Source: Paenibacillaceae bacterium
GTDB taxonomy: Bacteria; Bacillota; Bacilli; Paenibacillales; Paenibacillaceae
Direction: 5' to 3'
Length of the DNA: 64,000 nucleotides
Assembly (NCBI GenBank): GCA_900766135.1
Contig: CAAFUF010000055.1
Location: forward strand, 1-64,000
Each line of letters begins with the position of its first letter. Within the stretch, counting starts at the first letter, position 1. Position numbers and translations under genes: made by a program. Under the pieces are notes generated by a model. The model was not told the DNA's origin, ran no database searches, and was given only the letters and a program-made list of their open reading frames with translations. Below are positions 27,348 to 35,495 of the stretch, piece after piece.

Positions 27348-28346
27348 TTAGCTGGTGCGCCGCACCATCAATTCCGTCGGAAACACTTCCTCGACCGGAG
27401 CGATCGGGGGCCCGTCGGATTCAATGGATTTGATCATCAGCTTGGAAGCGGCTTCGGCCAACTCGTTGATGGGGTGCCGAATGGTCGATAAGCTCAGCAG
27501 TTCGGAAACGGTTGGCATATCGTCGATGCCCAACACGGCGAGTTGTTCCGGAACGGCCAGGTTTAGATCTTTGCAAGCCTTTAAAGCCCCGATGGCGGAG
27601 ATGTCGTTCAAACAAAACAACGCTTGAGGCAGTTGGTTGTTTCGAGCCAGATTAACCACGGTATCGTACCCGAACTTCTCCGTCATGTCCCCCGTCATCA
27701 CCGTCGTCAACTTCCCATGTTGCTGCAACGCCTCGCTGGCTCCGTTGAGCCGGTCGTCGAACCCGGGGACGTGCCCGTGCGGATACGTCAAAATAATAAA
27801 ATGGTCATAACCTCGGGATAACAGGTGGTTCACCCCGGTTTGTCCGCTCTGGTGGTCGTTGACCCGCAGCACATGCGCCCCGTAGGATAAATTGTGGCGG
27901 CCTACCGTAATGACCGGTACCTTGAGATTCATCAATTTCGGCATGAATTTTTCCGTCTCCATCGTTGCCTTAACGATGATTCCGTCGACCATCTGGATGT
28001 TCATGAAGATTTCTTCAAAGTCCAGCAGAATGATTTTGTATCCCAAAGTCTTTAACTGCTGCTTGATGACTTTGGCAAAGTGAAGGAAGTATAAGTCTTC
28101 AAAGTAACCGTCTCCATCATAGGCGCTATCGGATAAAACAAGCCCGATCGTATGCATTCTGCCGGTAATAAGGCTTTTGGCGACCGGGTTCACTTGGTAA
28201 CCTAGCTTCTTAATCGAGAGACCGATTTTTTCCTTCGTCTCCGCGCCCATTTTTTGAAAGTTGCCGTTCAGGAAATGGGAGACCGTCGCGGGCGATACGC
28301 CCGCGTCTTTGGCGACTTGAACTAAGGTAACCCTTTTATTCGTCAT
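27348..28346 (-). CDS. LacI-family regulator of fructoside cluster 2
   Basis: A 332-residue regulator: helix-turn-helix at residues 4-55 (VTLVQVAKDAGVSPATVSHF, hinge NPVAKSLITGR) and a sugar-binding-type effector domain. It is the last gene of the minus-strand cluster GH32, binding protein, two permeases, GH172. Its likely operators are GTAAAACGTTTTAC just downstream of the cluster promoter (34219-34232) and a variant at 34332-34345 on the ROK kinase side. The effector is presumably a fructoside or its product. Confidence 0.9.
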   Translation of the reverse strand: MTNKRVTLVQVAKDAGVSPATVSHFLNGNFQKMGAETKEKIGLSIKKLGYQVNPVAKSLITGRMHTIGLVLSDSAYDGDGYFEDLYFLHFAKVIKQQLKTLGYKIILLDFEEIFMNIQMVDGIIVKATMETEKFMPKLMNLKVPVITVGRHNLSYGAHVLRVNDHQSGQTGVNHLLSRGYDHFIILTYPHGHVPGFDDRLNGASEALQQHGKLTTVMTGDMTEKFGYDTVVNLARNNQLPQALFCLNDISAIGALKACKDLNLAVPEQLAVLGIDDMPTVSELLSLSTIRHPINELAEAASKLMIKSIESDGPPIAPVEEVFPTELMVRRTS

Positions 28347-28396
28347 GTTCGAACCTCTGTTTCTCTATGAATTGCGAAGTCATCTCTTTCACTTGA

Positions 28397-29485
28397 TTAA
28401 CGCGGACGTCTTTCCGCCACGCCGGGTAGCTCGGGAAACGCTTGATGCGGTTCGGTCTGATACCAATAGGATACGGAACTCACGTCGTCGCTTCGTTCGA
28501 ATAACGCTTTCCCATCATGTCCGATCTGTTGAACGGTAACCCGCAAATCCTCTTCAAACAAAATGGGGTCTAGTATATGCCAACGATAGAAGCCGCGCAT
28601 CGGACAAGCCGCTCCATCGTAAATATGCGCTCTTGTCGTATCTGTTACCGCAAAATACGGAAAACCCATAAATGGGGTGGAGTACGTTTGCTCCTGCACC
28701 GGATTGCCGTTATCGGGTTTCACGAATCCCCAAGCGCCGCCGAAGTAATCCTCCGTCCCCGTGCCGCAGATCGTTGGCCAATCCCGGTCGCCGTCGAGGT
28801 AAAATTTCACTTCTCCTTCGCCGTACCAGTATCGCGACAGCGAGGTCCAGGCCATATAGGTGCCGATATACTTCCCTCTTCCTTTAATTCCATCAATAAT
28901 CGTATAATCCTGCTTGAGCCGGGTCGGATTTTCCCGGCGGAATTGAGCGTGGAAATATTCCGTATCCTCCGGAAGCTCATCGACCAGCATGTAATCAAAT
29001 TGATAAAAGAACGCTTCAATCTCCTGCGGATGTTCATTCGTAATGGTGATTTTAGCAGATTTTCTGAATGGCATCGCAAAATAACTGTTCATGCCGCCGA
29101 CCGGATTCACCACAATCGGCAGGGAGTTGACGACCGCTCTGGCGCCAAAGCCGTTGCAGAAGAAATCGCCCAGCGGAACCTCCACGGACGGGGATTCTTC
29201 GCCGTCCCAATACATTCGCAGCACCAGGTCGCGCAATACGAACCAGCCGGACTCGGTTTGGTCGGTTACGGTCATCCAGATATGCTGGATGATGCCGGGT
29301 CCTTCGATATCGACGAGCGTGGCGGTTTCGCCTTGCGCCAGCGGGATAAAAGCTTTGCCCTTCCGGGCGACGCCCAAGGGGCCCGCGGCTTGTCCGCCTT
29401 CGCCTTTCAATCCACGCGGATTCTCCGCCGTGATCGCTCGGTTTCTTCCTTTCATTCTGCCAAAAAGTTGATTCATCGATTGCAT
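28397..29485 (-). CDS. GH172 (DUF2961) glycosidase, cluster 2
   Basis: A 362-residue cytoplasmic protein. The ATG at 29485 is chosen because AGGAGAG stands before it; the longer frame to 29521 would overlap the permease stop. Family motifs: GPGIIQHIWMTV, LRMYWDGEESPSVEVPLGDFF, MPFRKSAKITITNE, FHAQFRRENPT and GTGTEDYFGGAWG with Glu245 as predicted nucleophile; SYWYQTEPHQAFP near the end. The first characterised GH172 enzyme converts inulobiose to difructose dianhydride I and back; other members cleave D-arabinofuranosides. The importer and GH32 gene in this cluster favour a fructose-based substrate. Confidence 0.85.
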   Translation of the reverse strand: MQSMNQLFGRMKGRNRAITAENPRGLKGEGGQAAGPLGVARKGKAFIPLAQGETATLVDIEGPGIIQHIWMTVTDQTESGWFVLRDLVLRMYWDGEESPSVEVPLGDFFCNGFGARAVVNSLPIVVNPVGGMNSYFAMPFRKSAKITITNEHPQEIEAFFYQFDYMLVDELPEDTEYFHAQFRRENPTRLKQDYTIIDGIKGRGKYIGTYMAWTSLSRYWYGEGEVKFYLDGDRDWPTICGTGTEDYFGGAWGFVKPDNGNPVQEQTYSTPFMGFPYFAVTDTTRAHIYDGAACPMRGFYRWHILDPILFEEDLRVTVQQIGHDGKALFERSDDVSSVSYWYQTEPHQAFPELPGVAERRPR

Positions 29486-29504
29486 GGTGATCTCTCCTTG
29501 TCTC

Positions 29505-30338
29505 TTATCCTTTGACCGCACCGTCGGACACGCCGGCCATCACGTATTTGTTCAGGAACAGGTACGTGATGATGATCGGGATGATGCTGATGCAAATAGC
29601 GGCAAACGTCTGGCCCCAATCGGTTGCGCCGAAAGCTCCGATGAATTCCTGAAGTCCAACGGCGATCGTTTTGTATTGCTTGTCGTTCGTAAAGGTGTTG
29701 GAAAAAATAAAGTCATTCCAGATGAAAATGAAGTTGATCGAGGCGACCGTAACCGTCGTGTTGATGGTCAGCGGCGAAATGATTTTATAAAACACTTGAT
29801 AGATGTTGCAGCCATCGATGACGGCGGCTTCAATTAATTCATTTGGCACGTAGCTGTAAAAGCTGGTAAAGATCAAAATCGACAACGGCAGGGCAAACCC
29901 GACTTGCGGCAGGATCAGCGCCAAATAGGAGTTCAGCAGCCCGTAGTCTTTGTACATGATAAACAACGGAATCAGGGTGACCTGAATCGGGATCATGATG
30001 CCGACCGTAAAGAACAGCAGCAGCTTCGAATTCAATTTGATCTTCATTTTGACGAGGGCAAACCCCGCCGTCGCACTGAGGAAGACGATGAGGACCAGGC
30101 AGCTAAAGGTTACGATGGCGGTATTTTTGATATACAGCAGCAGGTCGCTTTCCCGGAACACGTCGGCGTAGTTGGCGAACGACCATACCGTCGGCATTGA
30201 AAACGGCTTGGTCGTCAATTCGATGCTCGATTTGAAGCTGGACAGCATCAGCCAGAGGACCGGATAAATTTGCACGATCAGGATCGCGATCACGATAAAA
30301 TACAGCAGGAAGGACAGGGAAGTCTTCTTGGATTTCAT
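29505..30338 (-). CDS. Sugar ABC permease, MalG-type, cluster 2
   Basis: A 277-residue CUT1 permease with six membrane segments and the EAA loop (EAAVIDGCNIYQVFYKIISPL). The C-terminal QKY-like end (LNKYVMAGVSDGAVKG) is typical of MalG-type partners. AAAGGAG precedes the ATG; the upstream permease ends two bases before. It works with the MalF-type permease and binding protein upstream. Confidence 0.92.
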   Translation of the reverse strand: MKSKKTSLSFLLYFIVIAILIVQIYPVLWLMLSSFKSSIELTTKPFSMPTVWSFANYADVFRESDLLLYIKNTAIVTFSCLVLIVFLSATAGFALVKMKIKLNSKLLLFFTVGIMIPIQVTLIPLFIMYKDYGLLNSYLALILPQVGFALPLSILIFTSFYSYVPNELIEAAVIDGCNIYQVFYKIISPLTINTTVTVASINFIFIWNDFIFSNTFTNDKQYKTIAVGLQEFIGAFGATDWGQTFAAICISIIPIIITYLFLNKYVMAGVSDGAVKG

Positions 30339-30339
30339 G

Positions 30340-31215
30340 TTAGGCTTCTCCTTTCCTGGAATTGAATAGGGCCCGGATCAAAAGGACAGCCACCAGGCTT
30401 TCGATCACGATAAAGACGGCGATCGCACTGCCGTAACCGTATTGGATGGTAGAGAACGCCTTTTTGTACATGTAGGTCGTAACCAATTCGGTCGTCGAGC
30501 CCGGTACGCCGATGATATAAGGAATATCGAAGCCGCGAAGCGCCCCGGTGGTGCACATGATCAGAGCCAGGCTCAGCACATGCTTGATGCTCGGCAACTT
30601 GATATGGCGGATTAGCTGCCAGCCGTTCACGCCGTCGATGGTGGCGGCTTCTTCGATTTCTTTCGGGATGGCGATCAGCGCCGCGTAAAAGATAACCATG
30701 TACATCCCCGTAAAGCGCCAGCCTTCGGGAATGGAGACGGCGATCAACGCGGTATGCGGGTCGGATAACCAGGCGTTTTGCAGATGGCCGAGCCCGATCC
30801 ATCCCAGGAACATGTTGAGCAGGCCAAGCGGCTGCAGGGAATAGAAGTTCCGGAACATCTGGGCGATGGCTACGGTAACCACGACGGCCGGCAAGTAATA
30901 TAACGTTCTGAAAATGCCGGCCCCTTTTTTGACATAGGAAAGCAATAGCGCGAAGAACAACCCGATGAACACTTGCATCAGCACGACGATGACGACGTAT
31001 ACCAGATTGTTTTGCACGGAGTTCCAGAAGTAAGGGTCGTGAAACATTTTAATATAGTTGCCCAGCCCGATATATTTGGCGTCCTTGATGCCGTTCCAAT
31101 CTTGAAAACCGTAGTTCAGCGACTGAATGATGGGGACAAAGACGGTTCCCAAATAAAAGAGCAGGGCGGGAGTGACAAAGACCAACCATGCTTTCTTATC
31201 TTTGAGTACATTCAT
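30340..31215 (-). CDS. Sugar ABC permease, MalF-type, cluster 2
   Basis: A 291-residue permease starting MNVLKDKKAW. This ATG has GGAGAG eight bases upstream, better than the in-frame ATG at 31230, which would contain that ribosome site. Six membrane segments and the EAA loop (EAATIDGVNGWQLIRHIKLPSI) are present. It follows the binding-protein gene across a strong hairpin (31242-31306), as in the other clusters. Confidence 0.92.
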   Translation of the reverse strand: MNVLKDKKAWLVFVTPALLFYLGTVFVPIIQSLNYGFQDWNGIKDAKYIGLGNYIKMFHDPYFWNSVQNNLVYVVIVVLMQVFIGLFFALLLSYVKKGAGIFRTLYYLPAVVVTVAIAQMFRNFYSLQPLGLLNMFLGWIGLGHLQNAWLSDPHTALIAVSIPEGWRFTGMYMVIFYAALIAIPKEIEEAATIDGVNGWQLIRHIKLPSIKHVLSLALIMCTTGALRGFDIPYIIGVPGSTTELVTTYMYKKAFSTIQYGYGSAIAVFIVIESLVAVLLIRALFNSRKGEA

Positions 31216-31241
31216 GCGGAATCTCTCCATTGATTCAGATT

Positions 31242-31306
31242 GACAAACTTAGGAAGAAAGGTCCCCGCCCGGACCTTGAGCGGACCGGGCAGGGGGACAG
31301 TTTGTC
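31242..31306 (-). promoter_or_regulatory. Intercistronic hairpin between binding-protein and permease genes
   Basis: Outer stem GACAAACT / AGTTTGTC, inner stem GTCCCCGCCCGG / CCGGGC-A-GGGGGAC, with no T-run. Such a stem usually protects the upstream mRNA or dampens read-through, giving more binding protein than permease. Confidence 0.72.
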
Positions 31307-31319
31307 TGGGCGTACCGAT

Positions 31320-32669
31320 TTATTGGCCCGCGTTTTGGGCGACGGTGTCGTCGACTTGTTTGGCGAAATCCTCCGGAGTTATGGCCCCCATGGCCAATTT
31401 CATGATCAAATCGCTCATGACGGAGTTTGTATTGGCGTCCAGCAACGTATCCCAAGGCTTGGCAAATTCCGAACCGTAGTTGTCCATATCCTTTTTGATC
31501 CGCAGGAACAGTTCGGAGAACTTGGACTCGTCTTCAATCGTAAACTTCAGCGGGGACATCTGCTGTTTAGCCACATATACGTCGCTGTAGTTTTTCAGGA
31601 CGTAGCTGAGGAAGTCTTTGGCGGTTCCTTCGAATTTGTCGGCGGTAGCCGCCAGGCCGATCCCGCTGTTGCCGAAAAATTCATTATCCGGCGTTTTGGC
31701 GCCTTCCATGGTCGGCAGGTAGAAATAGTCGACATTTCCCTTCATGTTATCCGGCAGATTCTCGTCCACGAAGGACGGTATTTCCCAGGTACCCATGCGG
31801 TACATGGCGGCTTCGCCATTAAGGAACATGTTTTTGGCGGTCGTGTAATCCGTCGTGGCGAATCCTTGCTGGAAGTATTGGCCGATCTCGGAGACGAAGT
31901 TTGCCGCTTGCATGCCGACTTCGTCGGTCATTTTCGCTTTGCCTTGGCTCAGATTCCGGGCAAATTCATTCCCGGTGGCGCGGAACGGAATCATCGCCGC
32001 ATAACGCAACACGGGCCAGACATCCACGCCGTCTACCGCGATCGGGGTGATGCCTTTGTCTTTAAGCGCCTTGCTGACGGCAAGCATGTCGTCGATCGTT
32101 TTTGGAACGGCAAGGTTATTTTCCTCGAATATTTTCTTGTTGTACCAAGTCATCTCCAGATGGTATTCCAAGGGGAGAAGGTACAGGCTGCCATCGGGCA
32201 GTTCCTGGTATTTCAACGCCGGTTCGTAGAATTGATCATACAATCCTTGCTCGTCCAGGAACTGCTTCATATCAACCAGCATACCGGCTTCCGCCAGCTC
32301 CTGAGCGTACGGGTCAGCGTCCGTATCGATAAATTCCGGAACTTCGCCGGAAGCGACGAGCGTTCTCAGCTTGGTCAGATACGAAGGTCTGTCCGCCGTT
32401 ACTTGAATATCCAGCTTGAAGCCGGGATGATCTTCCGCATAGCGGTCCGCCAGCTCACGGACGGTTTGAATGATCGCCCCGTTCTCCGGCCGGGCCGTCA
32501 GCCAGGTAATCGTCTTGCTCGTATTACCCGCGGACGAATTCCCCTGATTCTGCGCGTCGTCCCCGGCGTTTTTGTTCGCCGCGCCGCCGCAGCCCGCGAG
32601 GGCGGTTGCAAGTAAAACGGAAATGACGATAAGAGAGAAGACCTTAGACTTTTTTCTGTTTCTTGTCAT
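31320..32669 (-). CDS. Extracellular sugar-binding lipoprotein, cluster 2
   Basis: A 449-residue solute-binding protein with a lipoprotein signal (KKSKVF, hydrophobic core, lipobox LAGC at about residue 26), then a Gly/Asn-rich tether. The core has the family-1 sugar-binding features (MLVDMKQFLDEQG, FLNGEAAMYRMGTWEIP). GGAGGGG precedes the ATG. It is the receptor of the cluster 2 importer; no ATPase gene is present. Confidence 0.92.
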   Translation of the reverse strand: MTRNRKKSKVFSLIVISVLLATALAGCGGAANKNAGDDAQNQGNSSAGNTSKTITWLTARPENGAIIQTVRELADRYAEDHPGFKLDIQVTADRPSYLTKLRTLVASGEVPEFIDTDADPYAQELAEAGMLVDMKQFLDEQGLYDQFYEPALKYQELPDGSLYLLPLEYHLEMTWYNKKIFEENNLAVPKTIDDMLAVSKALKDKGITPIAVDGVDVWPVLRYAAMIPFRATGNEFARNLSQGKAKMTDEVGMQAANFVSEIGQYFQQGFATTDYTTAKNMFLNGEAAMYRMGTWEIPSFVDENLPDNMKGNVDYFYLPTMEGAKTPDNEFFGNSGIGLAATADKFEGTAKDFLSYVLKNYSDVYVAKQQMSPLKFTIEDESKFSELFLRIKKDMDNYGSEFAKPWDTLLDANTNSVMSDLIMKLAMGAITPEDFAKQVDDTVAQNAGQ

Positions 32670-32737
32670 TTCAAAACCCCTCCATTTTTGATTTATCTTT
32701 AAAAATCTCTTTGGGAGACTTTTAAATTCGCAGCAGC

Positions 32738-34201
32738 TTAACGCATTTCCGCCGTCTTGATCTTGACGCTTTGGACCTTTACGGATCCTTCATTGACAAA
32801 GAAACCGAGATGGCCGGCGTTAAAGTTATAGATCCGTGTGGTCATCGCGACCTTGTCGTTAACGTAAAGGCACAAAATATCGTCCTCCAAAATCAGCTTG
32901 ACGCGGATTTGATCCTGCTCCGCAAAGCGGAATGGACGCTCCAGTTCAATCATTTGCGGTTTGTCGCCGGCAATTTGCCACTGGAAGAAGCCGGGCTCGG
33001 TTCTAGGCCACATATCGAAAGCAATGCGGTTATGAAATGGATCGAATTTAATGAAATAACCCGTATCGAGTGCCTTGTCGGTGCGCAGTGCGATACCGAA
33101 ATCTTTCGTCTCATTCCAATCCGTAAATACGGCCTCGATCAGGACTTGCGAGGGCAGTTCGTTCAAGACCCGGTAGGCCAACCCGTCGGGAGATGCCAAT
33201 TCGAAGCGGCTGCCGTCATGGCGGCAGTTGCTTTCCGCTTCAGGAACGAGTTCTATCTCGGTATTAAAATGCTCATAGATCGCTTGAGGTATCCTGACCA
33301 GCAAATCGCCGTTATCGTTTGGATAAACCTCATGTACGACCAGGGTACCGGCCCATTCCCAGTCGCCGTAATCGCTTGCCCCCTGCTTGGAAGGGACCCA
33401 GCCGAAAGCGAATCTTTTCCGTCCGTCCGAAGCCGTTTTTGCGGCATAAAATCCTCTGCCGTCAAAGGTGTCCGGGATCGGGGAGGTGTACACGCCATCG
33501 ATGCTTTTGCTCTTTTTGTAATGCGTCACAAACTTCTCGCTGAACGTCGAGTAGACCAGGTAATGCCAGTCTCCCATTTGAAAATAGTCCGGACACTCCA
33601 TCGTGATGTACTTGTCCGGGCTGTAAAACGGCTTCCGATAATGCCAATGTTCGAGATCCTCGGAAGCGAGGAGGGCGATGCATCCGCCTTTCTTCTCGGA
33701 GGAGTTCATTTGCCTTGAAGTGACGAGCATCCAGTACTCTTGCCGTTCTTCGTTGAAAAACACGAACGGATCGCGCCAATCGAACTGCTCATAAATGACT
33801 CCGTCCCCATAAAGCTTGAAATCGGCTTCCTTCGTCCAATGGATTCCGTCGGTGCCGGTGGCCTTTAATACAACCTGTAAGGGCTTGCCGTCCACGCAAA
33901 ACTCGGGATTGGGATTATGCCCGGTGTAGAAAAGGTGATACTTGCCGTTTTGATCCTTGATTACGGAACCGGTATAAGCGTTGCGGTCCGGCTCGGTTTC
34001 GGCGCCGTTTGGAAGAGCTACTCCATAGTCGTCAAAATCCAATCCGTTTTTGGTGGCGATCAGGTTCCATGTCGTATGGTTCCCGTAATCGCCGCCGGCT
34101 CTTTGATCATGCAGATAATAGAGCTTGTACTCTCCATTGTCATAGAACGGAATGACGTCTCCGACCCATCCGTCTTTCGGTTTGTAAAATACTTTTTTCA
34201 T
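32738..34201 (-). CDS. GH32-type beta-fructosidase, Aec43-like, first gene of cluster 2
   Basis: A 487-residue cytoplasmic enzyme with variant nucleophile motif WVGDVIPFY (Asp15), WRDPFVF (Asp144) and MECPDYF (Glu202), then a C-terminal beta-sandwich (ILEDDILCLYVNDKVA). It is a paralogue of the gene at 25.8 kb; both differ from standard GH32 at the first motif. GGAGATG stands before the ATG. It is transcribed from the promoter and operator at 34219-34268. Confidence 0.87.
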   Translation of the reverse strand: MKKVFYKPKDGWVGDVIPFYDNGEYKLYYLHDQRAGGDYGNHTTWNLIATKNGLDFDDYGVALPNGAETEPDRNAYTGSVIKDQNGKYHLFYTGHNPNPEFCVDGKPLQVVLKATGTDGIHWTKEADFKLYGDGVIYEQFDWRDPFVFFNEERQEYWMLVTSRQMNSSEKKGGCIALLASEDLEHWHYRKPFYSPDKYITMECPDYFQMGDWHYLVYSTFSEKFVTHYKKSKSIDGVYTSPIPDTFDGRGFYAAKTASDGRKRFAFGWVPSKQGASDYGDWEWAGTLVVHEVYPNDNGDLLVRIPQAIYEHFNTEIELVPEAESNCRHDGSRFELASPDGLAYRVLNELPSQVLIEAVFTDWNETKDFGIALRTDKALDTGYFIKFDPFHNRIAFDMWPRTEPGFFQWQIAGDKPQMIELERPFRFAEQDQIRVKLILEDDILCLYVNDKVAMTTRIYNFNAGHLGFFVNEGSVKVQSVKIKTAEMR

Positions 34202-34218
34202 TATGTCATCTCCATTTA

Positions 34219-34268
34219 GTAAAACGTTTTACAAGGATCATGATAAACCCAACCCTTCGTTTTGTCAA
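34219..34268 (-). promoter_or_regulatory. Cluster 2 promoter with LacI operator
   Basis: On the minus strand TTGACA (plus 34263-34268), a 17-base spacer and TATCAT (34240-34245) form a near-consensus sigma-A promoter. The perfect 14-base palindrome GTAAAACGTTTTAC (34219-34232) lies just downstream, where a bound repressor would block the polymerase, 18 bases before the GH32 start. Confidence 0.88.
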
Positions 34269-34331
34269 CGGTTACAATGGCTTCTTATAACGAATATATT
34301 AAGTGCTCCCAAAAAAATAAAAAACCATATG

Positions 34332-34377
34332 GTAAAACGTTTATCAAAAAGGTAAAATGATAGTGGAAGCACTTTCA
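34332..34377 (+). promoter_or_regulatory. Second LacI-type operator and cre-like site before the ROK kinase gene
   Basis: GTAAAACGTTTATC (34332-34345) is a near-copy of the operator at 34219 and lies 113 bases from it. TGGAAGCACTTTCA (34364-34377) resembles a catabolite-responsive element with a CG to CA change. Together they suggest co-control with cluster 2 and weak glucose repression. Confidence 0.6.
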
Positions 34378-34462
34378 GGTTAAAGCGTATGCTTCCAAAG
34401 CGAGTTTTTTCGAAGATCATTCAGGAAGCTTGGGCTCACAAAACTTTAAGGAGGAGTCAACT

Positions 34463-35338
34463 ATGCGAATCGGTGCGATTGAAGCCGGAGGCACGAAATT
34501 TATATGCGGGGTCGGGAATGAAAAAGGAGAAATTCTCGAACGGATCAGTTTTCCGACGGGAGTGCCGGAGACAACGTTGGAACAAGCGGTTGCGTTTTTT
34601 CAGGACAAGGGCGTTGAGGCAATCGGCATCGGATCCTTTGGACCGATCAATCTGGATCGTTCCAGCCCCGCTTACGGGCAGGTGACCACGACGCCGAAGC
34701 CGGGATGGGCGGGGTTTGATTTCGTCGGTTATATGAAGCGCTTCTTCCCGGTGCCAATCGGTTTCGATACCGACGTGAATGCGGCGGTTTTCGGGGAGGC
34801 GAAGTGGGGCGCGGCCAAGGGACTGGATAGCTGCGTTTACTATACGATCGGGACGGGCGTCGGTGTCGGGGTGTATGCGGAAGGCAAACTGGTGCATGGT
34901 CTGGTCCATCCGGAAGGGGGGCACGTCTTGACCCGGCGGCATCCGGAGGACCCATTCAAAGGGGCTTGTCCTTTTCACGGCGACTGCCTGGAGGGGATGG
35001 CCAGCGGACCCGCGATCGAGAAGCGCTGGGGAGTGAAAGGAAACGAATTGCCGGACGACCATCAAGCATGGGAGATGGAAGCTTATTATCTGGCTCAGGC
35101 CCTTTCGGGAGTCATTTTGCTGCTATCGCCCAAAAAAGTGATCCTTGGCGGCGGGGTGATGCATCAGAAGCAGTTGTTCCCGCTCATCCGCAAGGAAGTT
35201 GCCCGAAATTTAAACGGATATGTGGCGTCTCCGGCGATCCTTGACGACATGGACAATTACATCGTGCCGCCCGGCCTGGGCGATAACGCCGGATTATGCG
35301 GTTCCCTGGCGCTCGGAATCGAAGCGAGCTTGCGCTAA
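34463..35338 (+). CDS. ROK-family fructokinase
   Basis: A 291-residue cytoplasmic kinase; ATG 34463 follows AAGGAGGAG. It starts with MRIGAIEAGGTKF, the ROK phosphate loop. Catalytic Asp104 is in DTDVNAAVFGE. The zinc site is His154 plus Cys169, His172 and Cys175 (ACPFHGDC), as in YdhR-type fructokinases. It converts fructose to fructose-6-phosphate. It is divergent from cluster 2 and probably under the same LacI regulator; it complements the PfkB kinases of clusters 1 and 4. Confidence 0.92.
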   Translation: MRIGAIEAGGTKFICGVGNEKGEILERISFPTGVPETTLEQAVAFFQDKGVEAIGIGSFGPINLDRSSPAYGQVTTTPKPGWAGFDFVGYMKRFFPVPIGFDTDVNAAVFGEAKWGAAKGLDSCVYYTIGTGVGVGVYAEGKLVHGLVHPEGGHVLTRRHPEDPFKGACPFHGDCLEGMASGPAIEKRWGVKGNELPDDHQAWEMEAYYLAQALSGVILLLSPKKVILGGGVMHQKQLFPLIRKEVARNLNGYVASPAILDDMDNYIVPPGLGDNAGLCGSLALGIEASLR

Positions 35339-35355
35339 CGATGTCCGGAGGCTGC

Positions 35356-35434
35356 CTTTGCACGATTATCCCTCTCAATCAGGGGGAGGCTGACCCAACG
35401 GGAGAGGCTGACCCAACGGGATAATCGTGCAAAG
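35356..35434. repeat. Inverted repeat enclosing an 18-base tandem duplication
   Basis: Perfect 17-base arms CTTTGCACGATTATCCC (35356-35372) and its complement (35418-35434). Inside, an 18-base unit ending GAGGCTGACCCAAC occurs twice in tandem (35382-35399, 35400-35417; one mismatch). It lies after the fructokinase gene and may act as a terminator, though no clear T-run follows. Confidence 0.75.
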
Positions 35435-35495
35435 CGTCCGGGCAGCGTAAGGGATCTTTGAAAAAATATAATATCGACAGCTTCAGGGGAGGGAT

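Noticed and set aside
31230..32615. 461-codon open frame on the plus strand
   Set aside because: It is antisense to the cluster 2 binding-protein gene, which has a lipobox and ribosome site; the antisense product has no family features.
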